NCBI RefSeq assembly: GCF_902459465.1
Contig: NC_047063.1
Location: 3,720,001 to 3,784,000, forward strand
DNA: 64,000 bases
Source: Asterias rubens
Taxonomy: Eukaryota; Echinodermata; Asteroidea; Forcipulatida; Asteriidae
Direction: 5' to 3'
The notes beneath the pieces are model-generated. The model saw only the letters and a program-made list of their open reading frames with translations, had not been told where the DNA came from and searched no databases. This document shows positions 12,701 to 24,286 of the stretch, in pieces (the stretch's first letter is position 1; each line of letters begins with the position of its first letter). The translations under genes and the position numbers were made by a program.

Positions 12701-14720
12701 AGCATTGACCTGTGTAAATGATGTTTGCTGGCCTGGGGCTAAGCATGTTACCTGATATGCTGGACCCACTGCCTCACACATAAGAAGGGCAATCCGAACA
12801 CAAAACCTTTGGAGGTGAATTTGTATTCCCTTGGTGGATGAGGGAGTAAATTTTCTTCCTCCATGGTATAACCTCATTGATCAGCAAGACTTAACGCACT
12901 AAGCCTTTACTTCTGGTTCTCATGGGTCTGTTTAACCATGGTTTAACCACTGACTTGTGCCCTTTTTCTCTGTCACGCAAAAGAAAGGAGAAAAAAGGTT
13001 TGAGAGCGTTTCAATTGAAAAAGTTAGAATAACATGAGCTAATGGAAGTGAAACTGTATTCCCTCAGTGTCTAAGACGCATTACCTCCATTGATCCGCAA
13101 GACTGAACTTACATGTAGCTAAAAAATTTTAATTGACTGTTTGTAGCTTTCATGTTGATTTTGTTTTATGAGTGAAATGCATTCACTTGTTTTTAATTCT
13201 ATGATTGCACTCGGTATGGAAAATGCATCGTTTGTTATTTTTCACCCTTCATGTCTGAAAAGTGAGAAAACTAAAGCTTTGTAAAACCATAGAGAATGAT
13301 AAAACGGATTTATCTACTGCAGATGTACATAGTTTTTGCCATGAAGTTACCTTCCACAATTACCGAGCACTCGGCAAGGTTACTCAGCCCACTTTAATTA
13401 CTTTAATTATCAGTCTACGTTAAATGCAGTAGCGGAGGTCATGAAGTAGTAAAGGCAAAGAGTACTACCGTCATTTCCTTGCCATTCCCTGTGGTCTCTA
13501 AATCAACAGTGGCATTGTGTTTTAGAACTCTTCTTTCACTAGGAAGTAAACACTTTGTTAGTGGTGTTGTTGCAATGACACCCCCCCCCCCCCAGAGATG
13601 AATGCACTCTTTTTCCTTTAATGGTGTTATCAAAATCCATAAACATGCTCATAATGTGCTTTTAATTGATTTGTTGACGCTTTTGGATTGACGTAGTTCT
13701 ATATTTGAATGTTTGATGTATGATGGAAGGCCATTGTTTGCGTGTTCTGTTGTCACATCTGGTTGTAAAGCGCCTGTGGTGGGAAGAGAGGAGAGGATTA
13801 ACAATATTCTTTTGAAAGGATTGTATTTTTCTTCCTTGAAATAAGTGATGCAATGTTTGTTTTATCACTAAGGGATAGTTTCAATGGTTTCATAGGCCTT
13901 TTGGAGAAATTATGACTTTGGCGTATTCGCTTGACCATTTTGTCTTATGTTAAATTTTTAAACGGGGCTTTTCGGTATCGGACTTCATAGAGGGCTCTTT
14001 TGCTTTTTAGCTAAATTATTTTGCTTAGTCAATAATTTGCAGGGAACCATTCACAGAGCAATACACCATCTGCTATAAAGGCTGAACAGGTCTATACTCC
14101 GCAGATTTTTTGCAAATACTTGTCCCACTTTATTTTAATGACTTCTACAAAAAGCAAGAGGTGTACTACTGTAGAGTAAATCAACTCTTCAGAGAAAATC
14201 ACAAAGTGGAAAATCCATTTGAAAAAAACCCAGAACTGTGTCAAGTAATATGGTCTTACTTGACCATTTTCATTTTTGATTCTGTTGGTTATACTTTCAG
14301 TTGTCATTGCCATTGTTTCGTTTTCAATCTCCTTCCACGCTATTTATTTACAAATTAACATCAGGATTGCACAATGAGTGCACGTCGCACGCAAAGAATC
14401 TCGACTGTCTTGACACGGCTTATGGAAATTCCACGTTTCTTGATAATCTAAAAACCAATCGCAATCCCTCAGAGGTCTCCCCACGTGACCAGGGACAGAA
14501 GCAATGGTGGTTAGATTCCAACCACTAGTCCAGGATGTTGTGTGTAAAAGTAATTTCCTTCCAGTATTTCCGTTAGATCTTACACATCCTGTCCACTATT
14601 GTCACATATTTCACTTCCACAAACCTCTGTTCGGTCTTCATGCGTTAAATCTGTACAAGAAGCAGGAAGTCGAACGGCAGCTTCACCGAACTGCGCTAAC
14701 TGTCCAGACCTAAGGAGTTA
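9703..14720. other. No gene seen; small palindromes and homopolymers
   Basis: A 5-kb stretch without a recognisable exon. It contains C runs near 12654 and 13580 and the stem repeat at 11354-11429. A 151-codon minus-strand ORF at 9798-10253 has no family resemblance and was not accepted. Confidence 0.45.
11354..11429. repeat. Inverted repeat with a third partial copy
   Basis: The 15-bp arm TAGCTAGACCAGCAT (11354) is answered by its complement ATGCTGGTCTAGCTA (11378) with a 9-bp loop. The arm recurs in direct orientation at about 11412. The phrase TCCAAACTTGGA also occurs twice around it, so the unit may be a small decayed foldback element. Confidence 0.6.
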
Positions 14721-14721
14721 A

Positions 14722-14760
14722 AAACAAAGCCGCCATATTGCTTTGTTGCTGCAGAGGGAC
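14722..14760 (+). promoter_or_regulatory. Candidate promoter of IQSEC exon 1a (YY1-like site)
   Basis: GCCGCCATATTG, close to 14730, matches the YY1 consensus (reverse GCCGCCATNTTG), which in animals often sits just downstream of a transcription start. It lies about 100 bp before the ATG at 14833, as expected for a short 5' leader. No TATA box is obvious. Confidence 0.35.
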
Positions 14761-14832
14761 ATTATAAGTCACTTCTTCTTGTATTTGAGAGAGCGCCGAG
14801 TCTTTCTTTTGTGGATGTTTTTGGAATCCAAC

Positions 14833-14927
14833 ATGGCAACATCGGATCAGAGTTTGTATGTTCGACGGCCGGGAGATTTCAACGTAGCAAGTGTGAAACA
14901 AAGTACACCCAGTGTGGCAACGAGAAG
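14833..14927 (+). CDS. IQSEC: Candidate alternative first coding exon of IQSEC (exon 1a)
   Basis: The ATG lies in a good context (AACATGG). It encodes MATSDQSLYVRRPGDF and then NVASVKQSTPSVATR, ending on the donor AG|GTAAAA at 14928. The open part is 95 bp, so the exon ends in phase 2. The IQSEC exon at 42094 starts with one leftover base (T before GAT CCG), which is exactly what a phase-2 upstream exon needs; joining would create a Ser codon. The exon at 32895 has the same phase, so the two would be mutually exclusive starts from different promoters. The phase match has a one-in-three chance of being accidental, and the exon could instead begin an unknown gene. The assignment is inference from phase, ATG context, donor and the YY1-like site. 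Confidence 0.45.
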
Positions 14928-15679
14928 GTAAAACCACAACCATGTCTGTGCTTTGGCATTTGTTCACTGCCTTTTGGTATGTGCAAAACATGATCATGTT
15001 CAAATAAGGACCTGTCTCTAACACATGTCTTACTCAGAGTTTGTGCCTACTTGAATGTAGGCAGAGAAATTATTGTCGGGGTATGTAAGGATTTGATTGA
15101 AGAACTTTTTGGGTTATGATTAGCCTAAGTCATTGAGAGTCAACCTTGTGTTGTTGTGTGATTGCATTTAAAGGGCTCAAGAGTAATGGGCTTAGTTTCA
15201 GAGAATCCTCCTGTCATGGGAGACCTTTATCAATATGCTTCCATCTTGGTCGTGTTCCCTGTATCCAATAGTAGTAATGGATGCTAGTATTCACTGTTCA
15301 AAAAGGAACCAGACTACTTCTCCTACATGTACCCGCCTTGGTTAGTTGTTTTGATAAGAGAGATTCAAGATGGCCATACAAAGATAAAGGTTTATTGACT
15401 TGGGGTCATGATATCTACAGGTGAAACAAGGAAGTACAATGTAATCAAAAACTTGTGTACATTTACATGTACATGTATGTATGTGTACCCTGCATGATCT
15501 ACAGAACATGATCTGAAACTCAGTCACAGAAATTGGCAGAGTGTGCGAGTGTTTGGGTTGCACTTGTTGGTTAGAGCACTCCTTTATTGTGACTCGGTTG
15601 TCAACATCGAGAGAATTTGGGTTTGAGCTGAGATGTACAAACTTCACCATTTTGAGATACATGTATGGTGGACACTTAA

Positions 15680-16065
15680 AGGTACACGTTGCCATGGATC
15701 GGTCGAGTTGGTCTTTGAAAAACGTTTGTAACCGTTTGTTATAAAATGCATCATGGTTAGAAAGATGTTTAAAAAGTAGAATACAATGATCCACACACAT
15801 TTGCCTCGAAATTGCGTGGTTTTCCTTTTACTTTGCGAACTAACACGGTCGGCCATTTATGGGAGTCAAAAATTTGACTCCCATAAATGGCCGACCGTGT
15901 ATGTCGATGAGGTAAAAGGAAAACCACGCAATTTCGAGTGAAACTTGTGTGGATCATTATATTCTACTTTTAAAATATCTTTCTATAAATCATATGCGTT
16001 CTATAACAAACGGTTACATACGCTTTTCAAAGACCAATTCGACCGATCCAAGGCAACGTGTTCCT
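15680..16065. mobile_element. Foldback MITE, family C, flanked by TTAA
   Basis: The whole 386-bp element is one long inverted repeat. The outer ends read AGGTACACGTTGCCATGG and, in complement, AGGAACACGTTGCCTTGG. The centre is a perfect 28-bp stem beginning ACACGGTCGGCC, with a 2-base loop. TTAA lies directly outside both ends (15676-15679 and 16066-16069), matching a TTAA target preference as in piggyBac-like MITEs. A second, interrupted copy is at 54348-54792. ORFs read through it are by-products of the repeat. Confidence 0.85.
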
Positions 16066-18839
16066 TTAAGGCGTACTACAACACTATTAGGTGTGGGTAA
16101 CTTGTTCTGTATACACCCAATGCACACAATACTCATGGTGTCCGCCCTACATCAAAAAGGCTGTGTACAGTGTACACTTAATATAATTGCAAAGCAACCC
16201 CCCCGCTCCATTCTTCACAGTGTAAATGCCTCTGATTTGATTAAAGACTGAGCGGGAAATGTCAGATTGTGAGATTGTCAAATTGTGTCAATACCTTTAG
16301 GTGAGGGGGGGGGGGGGCGGCAATTTACATGATAGGCCTTACTAAATGTATGTACATAGCCTCTGAGAAAGACACTGAAAGGGTCGAAACATCAGACCAT
16401 TAACTATTTTTTGCAAATAAATATGTGGTCACGACATCATGTGTTACCAGAGAGTTACTACTCAACTCGATGGAGATCTTGATTAGTTTTTATTAATAAA
16501 TAACAAATATAATGCTGACCACACCTGTGCGCGTCATAATATCTACAAACAAACGGTCATTCAAAAATAGAATCATCGCATATGGCGTGGTTTCATAAAG
16601 AGACCCATCAGAAATCGGTTGTGGACTTTGTGCGAAACTGACATTCACAAACATTTCAAAAACAAACATGGGCGTCGAACCCACTCATTTTTAACTCCTT
16701 TTCTTCATCGGATGAGTAAAGTTCAGCAAACACTTATAATTCGGGGAAGCTTCTGTGCCCTTTCAAATTCGTCCTCATTATAAATCGCCATAAAAACCTT
16801 GTTAGTATAGACTCGCTAATCTGAGCTTAACAAGATAATTTATAAGTAAAACAGCCCAATGCACATAAAAGCAATTGATAGCGTTTTAGATAAAATGTTG
16901 ACTACTTACATGTACACTGTATGTATGCAAATGTAGGTACATGTACATATACATGTTCGTGTAGACGGCTATAAGGAAAGCACAACAGTAGCTGGGCCTG
17001 TAGACCAACGTTTATGTATATCGGACATTATGCCGGAATTTGACTGTTTAAAGTATCCTTAGAGCAACCATCAAAATGACATCTGTAAGTAAGCCTAGGG
17101 ACAAGCCTCTCAGAAATTGGTCTTAAATCATTATGCCGTCTGTAAAGCATTTTAAGGTAAGACTTCTGACATGTCTATTTGGGAGGGGATGGGTGGGTGG
17201 GGGGGGGGTACGCCCTTCATCAGTTAGATGGAAAATCACTTTTTTTCCTTCAGAATTCCGCAATAAGCAGAGCGATACAAATTGGACCCTGCTAATTACT
17301 TTAATGGAATCCAATGCACAGTTTACATTTTAGCCAGAGTTGCACATCTTGGACCCGTGGCGTTACATATTTGATATTTGGTTCAAAGGACAGTTATGCC
17401 ACCACACAAAATAAACTCTTGCAGCTGAATGGTTTTGAATTGTTGAGTTGCTGAGAGTAACACTAGTAGGAGGGCTACCTCAAACTGACCGACTCTTTTT
17501 TACTGTTGATATCATTAGCAATGGCTGCCATTAAAACATGCAGTACATCACTGAACTACCTTTATTTCCATGCAATCTTGTTGTAATGTCCCACTTTCAT
17601 CAACTCGGCTGGATGAGTTACAGCCTCAAATGGATGAATGTAAATGAACAAACAAATCATACAGAATTCACTTAGCTCATTGACATGTTCAAGTAATACA
17701 ATTTAAGCGAGATACATAGTATTAAAAAAAACGAGCTGAATTTTTCTAGATGAGCGACTATAAATTATTTGTTGTTTCACACCATTTGATTTGATAGTTG
17801 CATAAGTCAACTGATCTGACTAAAGAAAAACTGCTCCGTGATTGCCATGAAGGGGTCAACAACGTTTTTTATGAGGCAAAAAATAACCTTCATCAAGAAT
17901 TGTCCATGAATGATGAGACACTTTATAATAATCGATAGCGGAAGATGAAAATAAAGTAATGATAATCGACTGAAAGAGTTGAATCACTTGCCCCTAATAA
18001 GCTTTTTGGAGAAATTGACTGAAAATAATGAAACCATTTTTGTTTTCCAATTTTATAGTGGTTTAATAATAGCACAATGGCAATAAAAAAAATCCAACAG
18101 TTATTAAATACAATCAGTAATCACCAAAAGGACCTTATTGGTACATATGTGTAAATAAAATAAAAATAAAAAATAAAAAAGTTATTGGTGTATAAAGTAC
18201 ACTAGACAACTTTCGTCCCTGGTACAAATTCCACCCTCTCTCCTTCCCCTAGTGAATGCTAATTTTATCCCGCTGCCACACGAGGGAGCCCTAATTACGT
18301 CATCTTGGATCTATCTAGTCATCCGCCCGCCACTCATGAGTCAAATTATTATTGCCATTAAAAAACAAAAAATCTAGTGATCAGTAATTTTATTTTCTTG
18401 TGGTCGGTCGTACAAGAGACAACGGTGACACATATCCATCAATTTTTTTTTTAAGGATAAAATCACAAGGACAATTGCATTATGCATTGATGGGGTGACA
18501 CTTAAAGCAATAGCCGTCATAACAAGAGTTGTGTAACATTATTGTATATCACTCATTTCATGATTAGATGTGGATTTATTGAAAGTGACATCGTCATCGT
18601 CAGACAATGTATTCTTTATTAAGTTCCCTGTTTTCTGGATTATTTTTTTTCCCTCTGCCTGTGGAATATTTAGCTGTGATTCTTAGTGTCCATTTTTCAT
18701 GGTAGGGTGACTGCGTTGATGCGGCGTCGTGTTGAAGTACATGTTTAACTATTGTTTTGAGTAGTGTCACACGTGTGTTTGTATGACTGTGTTAGGTATA
18801 CCCCTCTCTCAGTGGATGAGTAGTATGGGTGAGTCAGTG
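16066..18839. other. No gene seen; possible regulatory cluster
   Basis: Noncoding stretch with G runs near 16306 and 17198. Around 18290-18360 there are a CRE-like TTACGTCA and an AP-1-like ATGAGTCA within 60 bp, which might mark an enhancer. The stem-loop motif at 16362-16391 is listed separately. Confidence 0.35.
16362..16391 (+). other. Stem-loop with GAAAC motif, copy 1
   Basis: CTGAGAAAGAC, a short loop, then GGGTCGAAAC. GAC and GTC pair, and an outer TCTGA pairs with TCAGA just after. The same layout is found at 24156, 33867, 52175 and, on the minus strand, 53575. Confidence 0.5.
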
Positions 18840-19130
18840 TGATGATCGAGGCGGGTTGCAGTTTGTGGAGCCAGTCGCGTCGGGGTTGCTTAGCGAGTGT
18901 ACTGTGGACTAGTAGCAGTAGTAACAGAGAGTTGGGGACAAATTAGTTTTTATTGACGGTAGAGGACTGGATGGTGGACTGATGGCTGCATGAACTTTGC
19001 TGGATTTAAGTCTCTTCAGGTTAATGTGATCAGTGATGCAGTGTTTGAAGCAAACCGTTGTGTTGTTTTGTTCAGTAGACATCTAGGAATTCATTGACAA
19101 GTTGGCAGAAGCAAGAGGTGAAATTTAAAG
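18840..19130 (+). other. Possible noncoding 5' exon
   Basis: This is a GC- and purine-richer block that ends on a good donor (AAAG|GTATGT at 19131) and has no long ORF. It could be an untranslated first exon of IQSEC or of an unannotated transcript. Only composition and the donor support it. Confidence 0.2.
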
Positions 19131-19962
19131 GTATGTTTTGTGTACTAAAAAGAAAAGAGGGAAATTTGTGAATTTTGTTTGTTGTCACATTATTGATTTC
19201 TTGATAGTAGGCCTACCTTGAAAGATAAGTCTCTTCCTTCAATAGGGTTGGATTTTTTGTAGTTGATGTAATCATTGCATCAGTAAAACAATTTGGTGAG
19301 ACCTGGCACAAATATTGTTGTAAACACACCAGCTTGTTACATCTTGGTTGTTTGCTCGAAATTTTTTCATGGTTTCCTCAGTTTTGTCCTCACTCACACA
19401 AAAGAATATAAACCTAAATTTATCTTGGTTTGTTATTTCATGTTTCTGGTTTGACCACACAAAACATGAACACTCTGTGATTATTTTATTAGCTCTGCCA
19501 ATCTTGTGTATTTCCTTTAACCATAGTTGGTCTCTCCCTTTTTGCAAATTACCGGTCAATTTCAGGTTTTAAATCCTGTTTCGTATCCCGGTTGTGTAAC
19601 TTGATGAGGTGTGGCTGTTTGATATCTCAAAACGAACCATTGGAAATAATATGTGTAAATAATGAGATTAATTCTGTTGGGAAACCTTGCGACTTTTGCC
19701 CATAAAAGCTATCTCTTTCCTGGGTTCATCAATACTTTTTGTTACTTGTGATAAGGTCAAGTGTGTTCGGGTGTTTTCCTTGACTGGGTGAATGTGTGAA
19801 CATTTTGCTCACTATTTGCTCACTAATCTTCTCTTCTCAAAGCATCACTACCTCTGCTCTTTGATAAATTAAATCAAATTTTTTTAATAAAAAGTACTTT
19901 GTGTCTTAAGTTTAACCATGATCAGCTCATTCTGTGATGGCAAAATAAATCTGAGATTTTAA

Positions 19963-20323
19963 AGCCATTATACACTTTCGGTACAGAAAAAAAAAGTTCA
20001 CAGATTTACAAATAATTTACAGGGTTTACAGAAGGTAATGGTGAAAGACTTCTCTTGAAATATTGTTCTATGAAATGATTTACTTTTTGAGAAAATATTT
20101 AAACAATATCAATTCTTGATAGCGAGAATTACAGATTTATTTTAAACACATGTCATGACACGGCGAAACGCGCGGAAACAAGAGTGGGTTTTCCCGTTAT
20201 TTTCTCCCGACTCCGATGACCGATTGAGCCTAAATTTTCACAGGTTTGTTATTTTATATATAAGTTGTGATACACGAAGTGTGGGACTTGGACAATACTG
20301 ATTACCGAAAGTGTGTAATGGCT
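19963..20323. mobile_element. MITE, family B, with TTAA on both sides
   Basis: The 361-bp element begins AGCCATTATACACTTTCGG and ends with the near-perfect complement CCGAAAGTGTGTAATGGCT. TTAA lies directly outside at 19959-19962 and 20324-20327, an exact duplication. The subterminal phrase TTTTCACAGGTTTGTTATTTT is shared with family A (for example near 53055), although the terminal repeats differ. Confidence 0.85.
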
Positions 20324-20327
20324 TTAA

Positions 20328-21214
20328 AGTTTCAGATTGTGGACTGCCTTTGTAAGAATAGTCAAAAGCAGCCAGTCAAATAATTCTTGTGTGCATTTCT
20401 CAAAAGACATGCTTCAGTTTTGTCCTCGAAACGAAAAACGTCTTTTCAAATGTCAACTGCAATAATCTCTACTTGATTGGTTTAAACTCATGTTTGATAG
20501 TTTTATTAAGTCTTAATTTCATATGTGCCTACCAACGAGGTTATTAGTCCGGTATTGCTAATTCGGCCCAATTGGATCATTTCAGTTAACTCGCCCGTGG
20601 TCGCTTTGACACCCCCCCCCCCCCCCTCTAAACCGCTGCCAAAAACGTTAATGTCATCCCACAAAATCAAATAACGAGGACAATTAAACCCAACATCCAG
20701 ACAGACATACCAGAGCTTATGGGATGGCATTACGGCATTTCCTATCTCCGACATGATCTTCCTAATTGCCTGATTCCTCAATTATCCGCCGTAAGTCTAG
20801 ACCGTAATGGTTTAGTAAAATTTCCGCTCTGTTTTTTTCTTTTTCATTCTTTTCGCTCTGGATTATTTTCATCCGTAGTGGATTATTTATCCTCATTCTG
20901 TGAATAAAACCTCTGATTATCTTGGGCTTATATTTGTTTTCAATAACCCAGATTACGGGATTTTCATGGGCAAACATCAGATGGTGAATAGATCTAGACT
21001 AAGACCCATAAAGTCTGTTTTATTTGACCGTGTTGATAGAGTGACATGCCGTCACACTTCCTAAGTCTCAAGAACTCCATTTCTGCCCCCTCCCCCAACA
21101 AAAATAATTATCTAATAATAACCGTATTTATAATGTGCCTTTTGCCAAAGGATACAAAACGCCAGGTATTATTACTGCAAGGAGTGGGGCGAATTTTGAG
21201 ATATAAGACCTAAT
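20328..21214. other. No gene seen
   Basis: Noncoding sequence with a long C run near 20612. The short ORFs on both strands have no recognisable content. Confidence 0.45.
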
Positions 21215-21510
21215 CCTTAAGCACCATGTAATGGTTTACAAGGTGCTGTGGCGCAATATGCTGCCAATCCAGCCAGGAACACCGGGGTGAACCCCTTCTC
21301 TTTTCGATAAGTGCACTGGGTTCTTTTACATGCGTTTACACAACACATGGGACCAACAGCTTTACGTCCCATCCGAAGGACGAAGCAATGGTTGTGTGTT
21401 TTGCTTAAGGACACAAGTGTCACGCTTCGGGATTCGAACCCACACTCTGCTGATCAGAAACACCAGAGTTTGAATTTGGTGCTCTTAACCGCTCGGCCAT
21501 GACACTCCCA
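21215..21510 (-). repeat. tRNA(Leu)-like SINE, nearly full length
   Basis: On the minus strand the element opens with GTGTCATGGCCGAGCGGTTA, an A box of tRNA-Leu/Ser type. A long variable region (GTTTCTGATCAGCAGAGTG) and a perfect B box GGGTTCGAATCCC follow. The body contains CTTCGGATGGGACGTAAAGC and ends near GCACCTTGTAAACCATTACA. The tRNA part lacks a plausible cloverleaf 3' half and is fused to a long tail, so it is a SINE and not a tRNA gene. Fragments of related elements are at 705-926 and 41722-41870. Confidence 0.75.
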
Positions 21511-22459
21511 CATGTGGCTACGGCTGTGGCTTGATTATCATGTAAAGCGTCCATAGCAGAACACTTACATGTAAAAATATAGCCAAGCAATCTGCACATA
21601 ACCACATCCTTTTTTTACACCATGTAATTTGTCTTCTCTTTTGCAAGAATCTCTGAGAATCAGTCAGCTCTTGCTAAAAACTCCCTGTTCTAAAGATCTT
21701 CTAGAGATTTCATGCAGTGCCATTTAGAATCACAAAATTTCACTGAGATTATGAGGCACTATTTGCCTTGATAAACCTTGAACGATTTCACTAAACAGAT
21801 TTCAATTAGGTTCCAGACAAAACCGTCATGCAATCATGCTTTGCTTAGCACTGGCTACCAGCTAAGATAAATGCTTCAGGCTGTGCTTAGAATAACGAAA
21901 ACAAGTTTGGGAAAGTTCCATCCCTCTCAGTTTGTATTTTGTACACTTAACTTTTCCAGCTGACAATTGTAATACCCTTTGACAGACACGTTCATCTACA
22001 GCACAATTTTGTTTAATAAATTTAAATTGGTGCCCAATTTACCTCAGGTAATTGAAGCTTAGCATCCCAAGGGAAACCGTGGAAATGAATCTCAGTCTTA
22101 CTGGGTGTGTTCAGTTGTGAAAGGGTCCTTGAGGACTGGGAGTGGGCGTGGTTGGGCTCGGTGCTCTTTTTTTTAGTAGAGGGGGGTCTGTGAGATTCAA
22201 TCAGCTGGCGGGGTTGCCCGACACATGCTGTGTATTGAAAACAGGAAATTAGGGGTGTTTGAATGCTCAATACCTATAGGCACGTGTAGCATCTTGGACA
22301 GTAGGTCTACATGTGCTATGTGAGTCATGTGCATGTTGGTTTGGTGGTGGGGGGGGGGGGTGTCTCATTCACTTATACTGAACATGTTGCTTGCTGGGTA
22401 GGGATGGGGGGAGGGACAGCCTATTAAGCCTTCAACTAATGTTTAGCAATATCGACCCA
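21511..22459. other. No gene seen
   Basis: Noncoding sequence; a G run lies near 22350. Nothing else recognisable. Confidence 0.45.
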
Positions 22460-22610
22460 ATTGGTCCCTTGATCCAAATTGGTCCCACGATCAAAATTGG
22501 TCCCACGATTAAAATTGGTCCCACGATCCAAATTGGTCCGTCACCCAAATTAGTCCCTTGACTCAAATAGGTCCCTTGACCCAAATTGGTCTCTTGACCC
22601 AAATTGGTCC
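22460..22610. repeat. 18-bp minisatellite, about 8 copies
   Basis: Unit ATTGGTCCCACGATCAAA, repeated with variants (CCCTTGACC in the later units) at an 18-bp spacing; one unit is 17 bp. Because 18 is a multiple of three the minus strand stays open and reads as a hexapeptide series (GPILIV and similar). This is a repeat artefact, not evidence of a protein. Confidence 0.85.
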
Positions 22611-24033
22611 ATTTGTGTTCCAAAATAATATAATGCATAGCTGTCCTACATGTACATCATGTCAGGTACTCAAAATTCCAGGGATGGAGTTTAAATGAAG
22701 TGTTTGCTAAATTACTTGAAATACACTCAATTTGATAACTAGTTTTTGGGGGGCTAAATTTGCATTTGGGATAAGTAATAGGCCCTACTGTTTGGAGTTT
22801 ACCGCCAAATATCAGTGGTCTATTTGTGAGACATCTACATTGTACTCTAGAGTTGGCAAAGGTCATAATAATATTCAGGTTTTTATACTTATCACAAGGC
22901 TTAGGTTTGACATTGTTCGCTTTTGGATGTCAGTGTGTTCTTGAAACATTGGCATATCTTTAAGTGAAAGCTCTGGACCCTGGATCCTGGGTCTTGTCAA
23001 TGCCATCCCTGATTGGATTTAGTAATATTGTTACATTGATACCATGAGTATCAATTCATTCCAATCAATTATCCTTACCATAGCAGGTGATAACAAAATT
23101 CCTTGCCTCATTTTTTTTTTAGGGGGAAGGCTGAACGAATTTGACAAGGCCAGTATGTGGTGTGTCCAAGTGTCCAAAGTAAGATGGGTTTTATAGATTT
23201 TCGCAATGTTTTATAGCGGTCGTACTTTAATTCTCGGGTGAAAATTTTTTTTCTAGGAATCTGGGCCAAGGTAAAGTTCATCGATAGCATAATTGAATTT
23301 TAATGAAGAAGGCATGAAAAACTGAGGCTGGCGAAAATGGCACTTTGTTTATTTGTCGGCAACTTCTGAGGGACAGGGGGAGAGAAAGAAGCTCCATGAT
23401 GGATTTTTTCCTCTTCTTCAGAACTGAAAAATGGTGATGTAGAAATTAGGAAGTGTGTTGCAGGTAATGGCACATGCAACTTCCTAGAGGCGGGTTTCAT
23501 TTCCACTTCTCTGAAAACCGCAAACTCAAATCTTATAAATGACGATCGAGCGCATTGTTGTTTGTGACCTGGATGTTGCGATGTGATAAATCGGACGCTT
23601 GGCTGCAAGTGTTGAAAATGTCACGGTATATATGACCGGAGGAGACACGTAGAGAGACGATGGGGTTTACTTGACTACTTGAAGCTCATCCAGTTGGATG
23701 TAACGCTGTTAGGTGACCCTCTCATAAGGGAGAGGATTGTGACGGGCAGGTCTCCCGTTAAAGGGTCTAATGAAGACCTGGATTTACGCTGTCGGGGATA
23801 ATTATGAGGAAAACACGCAGGTACGTTGCTCTTGTTTTTTTTGTTGGTTTTTTTTGCAAGCTTCATGTCAAGGTGGCGCATCTGGAAAAAGACTTTGGGC
23901 ATGAAATAGAGCACACCTAAATGCCATGTTCAATCTGACATTATTCATTTTGTGGTGATTGGTATGCGAAATATAACTTGAAGGTTTTTTCAGGAGATGT
24001 TCTTATCAGTTGCTGAGATTTCTTTTTTCAAGC
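22611..24033. other. No gene seen
   Basis: Noncoding. A TATATA near 23630 followed by a purine-rich stretch could be a core promoter, but no exon is visible downstream. Confidence 0.4.
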
Positions 24034-24286
24034 TGATCATATTTTAATAAATGAATTTTCTATGAAACACAGCCAATACTCACGTAATTTCCTCCGAACG
24101 AGGCACCACCAGTCGGTTGGTGGCCACTACGGCCACTGGATGTTGGTGCCTCGTTCTGAGGATGACTAGTGAAACTAGACGAAACGTAAACAAAAATTAT
24201 GTGAGTATTGGTTGTGTGTCATAGAAAATTCATTTATTAAGTTGAAATTTTACCAGCCTGATGAACTTCTTTCATGATCATATTTT
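24034..24286. mobile_element. Family D element between 12-bp direct repeats
   Basis: TGATCATATTTT occurs at 24034-24045 and again at 24275-24286. Between them is a long inverted repeat: the left arm AATAAATGAATTTTCTATG continues to CCAATACTCACGTAATTT, and the right arm is its complement ending at 24240. The centre has a second inverted repeat around GAACGAGGCACCA and the stem-loop GAGGATGACTAGTGAAACTAG followed by ACGAAACG. A 34-bp tail follows the right arm. Structure and long duplication do not fit a simple cut-and-paste MITE. Confidence 0.6.
24156..24187 (+). other. Stem-loop with GAAAC motif, copy 2
   Basis: CTGAGGATGACTAG, loop TGAAA, CTAGACGAAACG. The CTGANGA box and the GAAAC box flank a short stem, which resembles the order of a hammerhead ribozyme core, but with one extra base before the stem. 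The resemblance is noted, not proven. Confidence 0.4.

Noticed and set aside
15342-15800. 152-codon ORF on the minus strand
   Set aside because: Half of it lies in the arm of the foldback element at 15680-16065; the rest has no protein-like features.
21412-21510. tRNA-Leu gene on the minus strand
   Set aside because: A and B boxes are present, but the cloverleaf 3' half is replaced by a SINE body that recurs elsewhere in the window.
22460-22610. Possible CRISPR-like array
   Set aside because: The 18-bp units are contiguous with no spacers, and the genome is that of an animal.
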